This document shows, one piece after another, positions 22,300-26,183 of a stretch of 26,183 bases of DNA. The position numbers and the translations under genes were made by a program. The notes under the pieces were generated by a model, which had not been told where the DNA came from, ran no database searches, and was given only the letters and a program-made list of their open reading frames with translations. Position 1 is the stretch's first letter. Each line of letters opens with the position of its first letter. This DNA is from a virus, in the IMG/VR virus record IMGVR_UViG_3300013102_000067, positions 1 through 26,183 of that record; one strand, written 5' to 3'.

Positions 22300-22575
22300 C
22301 TAGGGGGTGAAGGGCAGTTCGGGATCGGTTTCCGGGTTAGAGAAGTGGCCATCTGCGCGCGGCGTTTCGCCTTCCGGGAGGATCAGCGACAAGAAGCCGA
22401 GTGCCAGGCATTCGGCGGCCTCCTGCTCGGCTAGCTCGTAGGGTTTGGCGAAGGAATCCATCTCCCAGTCCGGCGCTTCATAGCCGAGGCTGCAATCGAT
22501 CCACACCACGTATAACTTCGGCGGTGCCGTCTCGCCGCGCGTTTCGTTGCTTCGTTCGACGGTCGCGGCGGTCAT
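22300..22575 (-). CDS. Small acidic phage protein, unknown function
   Basis: 91 aa from ATG 22575, overlapping the upstream stop (ATGA). A strand segment (PPKLYVVWIDCSLGYE) is followed by an acidic helix (KPYELAEQEAAECLALGF) and a Pro/Glu-rich end. Longer readings upstream in the same frame overlap the previous gene and are discarded. No family recognised. Confidence 0.6.
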   Translation of the reverse strand: MTAATVERSNETRGETAPPKLYVVWIDCSLGYEAPDWEMDSFAKPYELAEQEAAECLALGFLSLILPEGETPRADGHFSNPETDPELPFTP

Positions 22576-22898
22576 GTCCGCCCCTGCGGCGATCGGTTCA
22601 CGCGGGCGCCTTGCTTCATCTCGTCGGTGCGCAGCACGCTCACCACCTTGCCGTCCAGCACCACCAGGGTGGCGCCTTCGGGCGTGTGCAGGTGGCCGGT
22701 GCCGATGGTGCGGATCAGATCGGCGCGGCCGTCGCCGAGCAGGTCGCGGCGCAGCTTCTCCACGTCGATCTCCATCACCCGCTCCATGTAGCGCACCAGG
22801 GCGTGATCGGTGACCAGCGGCGGCGGTACCGGCCGGTACTTCTTCGGCGTCCAGGGCTTGGGCAGGTCGCGCTTCGGGCGGGCGGTGTGGAGGGTCAT
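22572..22898 (-). CDS. Small phage protein, DUF4258-like, unknown function
   Basis: 108 aa from ATG 22898, overlapping the upstream stop (ATGA). After a Pro/Lys-rich lead comes VTDHALVRYMERVMEIDVEK, then GDGRADLIRTIG, and a closing pair of strands (TLVVLDGKVVSVLR). The His-x3-Arg-x3-Glu-Arg start and the strand ending resemble small RelE/DUF4258-like folds seen in phages. No antitoxin-like partner is evident, so I do not call it a toxin. Confidence 0.6.
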   Translation of the reverse strand: MTLHTARPKRDLPKPWTPKKYRPVPPPLVTDHALVRYMERVMEIDVEKLRRDLLGDGRADLIRTIGTGHLHTPEGATLVVLDGKVVSVLRTDEMKQGARVNRSPQGRT

Positions 22899-23155
22899 TG
22901 AGCGCTGCCATTGCCAGCGATGCGACGCTGGCCGTCGTTGCCGATGGTCTTCATGTCTTCCGGGAAAAAGCCGCTGCCCTGCACGTTGTCGGTGGTCTTG
23001 AGAAACAGCACCTCGGCCTTCGCTGATTCCACGACTACCGTGGCCACCTCGGCAATGGCGCGGGCGCGGTCGAGGTCCATCGGTTTGGTTTCATCCTGCA
23101 ACGCCTCCAGCGTGGCGAACAGGTGGTTGCGCAGGTCACTGATTTTGTTTTTCAT
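22895..23155 (-). CDS. Small helical phage protein paired with the HNH gene
   Basis: 86 aa from ATG 23155, overlapping the HNH-gene end by 20 bases. It is nearly all helix: MKNKISDLRNHLFATLEALQ, then DLDRARAIAEVATVVVESAK, then a polar tail. I recognise this small protein as one often found beside HNH genes in phages, which suggests a shared role, but none is known. A GAGG ribosome site precedes the start. Confidence 0.7.
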   Translation of the reverse strand: MKNKISDLRNHLFATLEALQDETKPMDLDRARAIAEVATVVVESAKAEVLFLKTTDNVQGSGFFPEDMKTIGNDGQRRIAGNGSAQ

Positions 23156-23825
23156 CGCGGGCCTCGATCGTTCGTTTCAACTTGCCCACCAGGCGAATGG
23201 CTTTCTTCACCTCGAGTGGGTAGCGGTGGATGGTGTTGCGCCGCATGCGTTCGGCGCGGGTGATCAGTTCCAGGTTGTCGAGCGCGATGTGGGTCTTGTC
23301 GCGGTCGCGGAAGCTGAGGCACATGCCGCGCGGCACCGGCCCGTTCGCCTCTTCCCAGATGACGATGTGCACGCCCACCCAGCGGCGCGCCGGCACCGGG
23401 TGGTCGTCGGTGACCTTGCGCTCCAGGTAGCCGTCTTTGCTCAGGCGCTCGGTGCCGATCGGCACGTATTTGTGCTGAGCGGCGCCACGCATCTCGCCCT
23501 TCTTGAACTGCGTCGCCGCCATGCGGCCGGGCGCCCAGCCAGGTCGGCGTGAGCCCTTATTCGCGGGAACGTGGCCTTTCGGGAACCGGTAGGCTTTGCC
23601 CACTTCGTCACCGCGCCGGAGCCGCTGCGCGTAGGGGCTGGCCAGGTAAGCGGCTGACTTCTTCAGCCCCAGCTTGCGGGCGCGCTGGTACACCGCGCTG
23701 AGCGTGCAGCCGAAGCGCGTGGCCAGCAGATCGCTGGGGAAATCCGGGTATAGCTCGCGCAGCAGCGCGTCGCTGTCCACATCCCAGCGGAATCGCGGCC
23801 GGTTGATGTGCCGGCTGCGGGTCAT
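23136..23825 (-). CDS. HNH-type endonuclease-like protein with N-terminal HTH
   Basis: 229 aa from ATG 23825, overlapping the upstream stop (ATGA). Residues about 14-56 form a helix-turn-helix (DALLRELYPDFPSDLLATRF, then LSAVYQRARKLGLKKS). A basic linker and beta repeats (FPKGHVPANKG, YVPIGTERLSKDGYLERKV) follow. The HNH_3-like core has H153 in VHIVIWEEANGPVP and N184 in ALDNLELITRAERMRR. The usual central His before the DG/DR turn is Phe (F172). Such phage proteins may nick DNA near packaging genes or act as intron-less homing enzymes; whether this one is active is uncertain because of F172. Confidence 0.8.
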   Translation of the reverse strand: MTRSRHINRPRFRWDVDSDALLRELYPDFPSDLLATRFGCTLSAVYQRARKLGLKKSAAYLASPYAQRLRRGDEVGKAYRFPKGHVPANKGSRRPGWAPGRMAATQFKKGEMRGAAQHKYVPIGTERLSKDGYLERKVTDDHPVPARRWVGVHIVIWEEANGPVPRGMCLSFRDRDKTHIALDNLELITRAERMRRNTIHRYPLEVKKAIRLVGKLKRTIEARDEKQNQ

Positions 23826-24199
23826 GGCGTGCCGGCGGCGGGTTGGGTGGGGGTCAGGTCCTCGACTTCGAGGTACTCGGCCGACATGTCGGGGATATCG
23901 TGGTCGAGGATTTCTATGCCGAGCGTTTCGGCAGGGATGCACCAGCCTTCCTGCTTATGCAGATCCTTCACGGCGTATGCCGGCGTCCAGCCATCGAGCA
24001 GGGAATCCCACAGCCAGGAGGCGGCGTAGCGGGCAACCGCCTGGTATTCGTCACCGTCGGAGGCATCAAGCACTTCGTCTTTCGACGCCCAGAACCGGCT
24101 GATTTCGCCAGCCCACTGCGGCGTGAGCACGTCGGTATCGATCGACAACGTCAGCGTCAGGTCCATGCCGCATACGATCTTGAAGATGCGCTTAGCCAT
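23822..24199 (-). CDS. Small acidic phage protein, unknown function
   Basis: 125 aa from ATG 24199 with a GGAGGTG ribosome site; a longer reading to 24319 only overlaps the previous gene. It begins MAKRIFKIVCGMDLTLTLSI, then has LTPQWAGEISRFWASKDEV and RYAASWLWDSLLDGW, with an acidic, Pro-rich end (SAEYLEVEDLTPTQPAAG). It overlaps the previous stop by eight bases and the next start by four. No family recognised. Confidence 0.65.
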   Translation of the reverse strand: MAKRIFKIVCGMDLTLTLSIDTDVLTPQWAGEISRFWASKDEVLDASDGDEYQAVARYAASWLWDSLLDGWTPAYAVKDLHKQEGWCIPAETLGIEILDHDIPDMSAEYLEVEDLTPTQPAAGTP

Positions 24200-24500
24200 G
24201 GTGCACCTCCCGCAGCTTGGCCAGCAGGCGATCGGTGCGCACGAACACGCCCGCTTCCTCGTCCAGCAACTGGCGGGTGTGTTCGATGAAGGCGGGCAGG
24301 TCGCCGCGCACGGCGTCAAGGCGGATCTGCTCGGGGATCGGCGTTTCGTGGCCGAAGCCGGGCGGCACCACGACGACGCGTGATTCTGGATTGCAACGCC
24401 GCAAGCCGTAGCTGATCAGCTTTGCGTCGCTCACGCCGTCGAGTGCTTCCAGGACATCTTCACTATCGATATCGACGTACGTGCTTACTTGAAGGGACAT
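24192..24500 (-). CDS. Small phage protein, unknown function
   Basis: 102 aa from ATG 24500 with GAGGAG nearby; a GTG at 24515 would overlap the primase stop, but the ATG has the better ribosome site. It begins MSLQVSTYVDIDSEDVLEAL, contains AKLISYGLRR and RVVVVPPGF, and ends in a helix (FIEHTRQLLDEEAGVFVRTD). It follows the primase gene within 11 bases. Function unknown. Confidence 0.65.
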   Translation of the reverse strand: MSLQVSTYVDIDSEDVLEALDGVSDAKLISYGLRRCNPESRVVVVPPGFGHETPIPEQIRLDAVRGDLPAFIEHTRQLLDEEAGVFVRTDRLLAKLREVHHG

Positions 24501-24511
24501 GGCAGTGCTCC

Positions 24512-26183
24512 TCACTCATTGGCCGCACGCGCCCAGTCGGGCGGTGCGAGGTTGGGTTCGTCGGGCTGGCTGATGTACAGGCCGTACTCGGCCAGCTTCT
24601 TCAGGCTCAGGGCGGTCATGTGCGCGTGGCGGCGGTTGCCGATGCGGCGGTCGAGCTCGTCTTTCACGATCACGCCGGCGTGGTCGAGCTGTCGCTTGAA
24701 GATGCGGCCCGATTTCACCGGCAGGCCGTTCCACATGTCGCGCAGGCGGTTGGTGGTGCTGAGGTGGTCCATCACGAACTGCGGGCGCAGGATGATCACT
24801 TCCTCCTCGCCGATCAGGTCGAAGGCGTACGGGTGCAGGAACTGGTGGCTTTCGATCTCGCTGAAGGCGGTTTCGAGGATCCACACCCACGGCTCGCGGT
24901 CGCCGCTGGTTTCGGCGATGTGCTTGTTCATCTCGGCGCGCAGGTCGCGCAGGAACTCGCCGGTTTCGCGCGCCATGCCGGCGAACTCGCACAGCAGCGC
25001 CCAGGTGAGCGCGATGGCGGCGTAGTTGCGCACCATGCGGCTGGCGCCGGTGTCGCCGTTGCGGGCGCGGCAGCCGTCCCAGCACCACTGCTCCCACTCG
25101 GCCAGGCGCGACTGCACCTGCTCGCGCGTCATGGTGGCCAGGTACTGCAGCCACTGCCGCATGGGGAAGCGCGGAATGTTCTCCGGCATCAGCGGACCCT
25201 TGCGGCCGGTGAGGTCGGCGCGGATCACCTTGCCGGTGAGGCTGCGCACCGGCACGTCTTCGCCGGCCAGCAGCACTGGCGCGCTGATCAGGAACTCGGT
25301 GAGGTCGCTACCGCGGCGGGTAAGCGTGAACTGGTAGCTCTCCTGCAGCATGGCCACGGCCACGTTGATCACGTCCTGCCGGCGCGCGGAGATCTCTTCC
25401 CAGCCCACCGGGTGGCTGGTGTGGCACACGCTGGTGAGCAGGCGGAACTCGGTCTGCAGGCTCTGGCCGCCGAACATCGTCATGCCGATGGTGCGTTCCA
25501 GCCGCTTGATCAGCGTCGACTTGCCGCTGCCCTTGTCGGCCTGCACGATCATGTGCGGCCAGAAGCCGAGGAAGGCTTTCAGGTGCCCGCCCAGCGACCA
25601 GGTGATCAGCTGGGTGGCGGCGTTTTCGCGGAAGGTGGCCTGGTACGCCTCGATCACTTTGCGCGCGTCGCTGGCCTGCCCGCTGGGAAAGCTCAGCGTG
25701 GAATACGGGCACTGCTTTTCCGGCTCGGTGAAGTAGCAGTCGGGCCCTTCGTTCACCACCGGTTTGCCCTGGCGCCACGCCAGCCCGACGAAATTCAGCG
25801 CGTCGCGCGCGCCGCACTCGGCGCTGCGTTCCAGCACCGTGATCATGCGGGCGAAGCGGTTCGGGTTGAACACCGGGCCCAGCTTCTTCCAGTGCTCGAT
25901 GTTGTGCAGGCGCTCGTCGCTGAATACGCGGCGGATCAGGTTGGCGCCGTGGCGGGCGGTCTGCACGCTCACCGCGAACACGGTGTTGGGCTGGGCGTCT
26001 TCCTCACCCGACATCGTGGCGGTGGCGCCCTGGATGGTGACGCGGCTGACCGACGCCACGCGAAAGCCGGCCAGGTCGTCGATGATCGGCAGATCTTCGC
26101 CGCCGTCCTCGTTTTTCTCCAGCTTGCTGACGAAACTGGTGAAGTCCTGCTTCGCCCGGAACCGCCAGTACACGGCAAAGTCA
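24512..26183 (-). CDS. Primase/helicase-type ATPase (C-terminal part, runs off right edge)
   Basis: The frame is open to the right edge (the GTG at 26173 is not the true start). About 557 codons are visible. A Walker A motif ADKGSGKST lies about 550 codons from the edge-side count at residues 212-220 (numbered from GTG 26173), followed by a possible Walker B region, VGWEEIS (256-262). SAPVLLAGEDVPVRS and a C-terminal winged-helix-like end (LDRRIGNRRHAHMTALSLKK) follow. This matches DUF927-like/superfamily-3-like phage and plasmid replication ATPases, which usually carry a primase domain in front. It would unwind or prime phage DNA. The N-terminal primase part is outside the window and unproven. 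Confidence 0.75.
   Translation of the reverse strand, partial: DFAVYWRFRAKQDFTSFVSKLEKNEDGGEDLPIIDDLAGFRVASVSRVTIQGATATMSGEEDAQPNTVFAVSVQTARHGANLIRRVFSDERLHNIEHWKKLGPVFNPNRFARMITVLERSAECGARDALNFVGLAWRQGKPVVNEGPDCYFTEPEKQCPYSTLSFPSGQASDARKVIEAYQATFRENAATQLITWSLGGHLKAFLGFWPHMIVQADKGSGKSTLIKRLERTIGMTMFGGQSLQTEFRLLTSVCHTSHPVGWEEISARRQDVINVAVAMLQESYQFTLTRRGSDLTEFLISAPVLLAGEDVPVRSLTGKVIRADLTGRKGPLMPENIPRFPMRQWLQYLATMTREQVQSRLAEWEQWCWDGCRARNGDTGASRMVRNYAAIALTWALLCEFAGMARETGEFLRDLRAEMNKHIAETSGDREPWVWILETAFSEIESHQFLHPYAFDLIGEEEVIILRPQFVMDHLSTTNRLRDMWNGLPVKSGRIFKRQLDHAGVIVKDELDRRIGNRRHAHMTALSLKKLAEYGLYISQPDEPNLAPPDWARAANE

Noticed and set aside
22300-22898. Toxin-antitoxin pair from the two overlapping small genes
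   Set aside because: The first has only loose RelE/DUF4258-like features and the second no antitoxin-like DNA-binding domain; the overlap is normal for this dense gene block.

Overview
The window is a gene-dense, GC-rich stretch of a tailed-phage genome, free or integrated. Every gene I can support lies on the minus strand, so it reads functionally from right to left. A long tail-tube, frameshifted-chaperone and tape-measure series without sheath genes indicates a siphovirus-type (lambda/HK97-like) non-contractile tail. The GC content, codon use and Mu/HK97-type proteins suggest a proteobacterial host; Xanthomonadales (Rhodanobacter/Dyella-like) or Burkholderiales would fit, but that is inference. 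No integrase, att site, repressor, lysis gene, tRNA or CRISPR is visible, so prophage versus free phage cannot be decided here.

Layout from right to left. (1) 24512-26183: C-terminal part of a replicative primase/helicase-type ATPase that runs off the right edge. (2) 21414-24500: nine small, mostly overlapping accessory genes, including an HNH-type protein and a nine-cysteine zinc protein. (3) 18850-21352: packaging genes, a zinc-finger small-terminase candidate and the large terminase. (4) 16174-18838: portal, a MuF/SPP1-gp7-like minor head protein and a Com-like zinc-finger gene. (5) 13463-16078: one open frame joining a Mu-type prohead protease, a scaffold-like segment and the major capsid protein, with a plausible internal start. 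(6) 11157-13384: neck and connector genes. (7) 9368-11102: tail tube and a tail assembly chaperone whose second half is reached by a -1 frameshift at a perfect T TTT TTT site. (8) 7655-9335: a cargo island (zinc-ribbon membrane protein, two proline-rich micropeptides, a SLATT-like two-helix membrane protein) between chaperone and tape measure. (9) 1-7571: tape measure, an Ig-like/lectin-like tail protein, and a SPRY-containing tail-tip protein that runs off the left edge.

The most notable non-coding signal is a bipartite element, GCACGCTTTCCCGTTGAC, then exactly 15 bases, then GCACACGGTC (minus strand). It occurs three times, just upstream of the terminase, capsid and tape-measure blocks. It looks like a phage-specific late promoter: a good TTGAC -35 with a 17-bp spacer, a very poor -10, and a conserved upstream block that suggests an activator or alternative sigma factor. 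At the terminase it would give a nearly leaderless mRNA. Strong hairpins without good U-tracts follow the capsid and tail-tube genes. Another hairpin, followed by a short U-run, lies in the capsid leader between the promoter-like element and the start codon. Together these suggest late expression tuned in blocks by shared promoters, RNA hairpins, translational coupling (ATGA/TGATG overlaps) and frameshifting.
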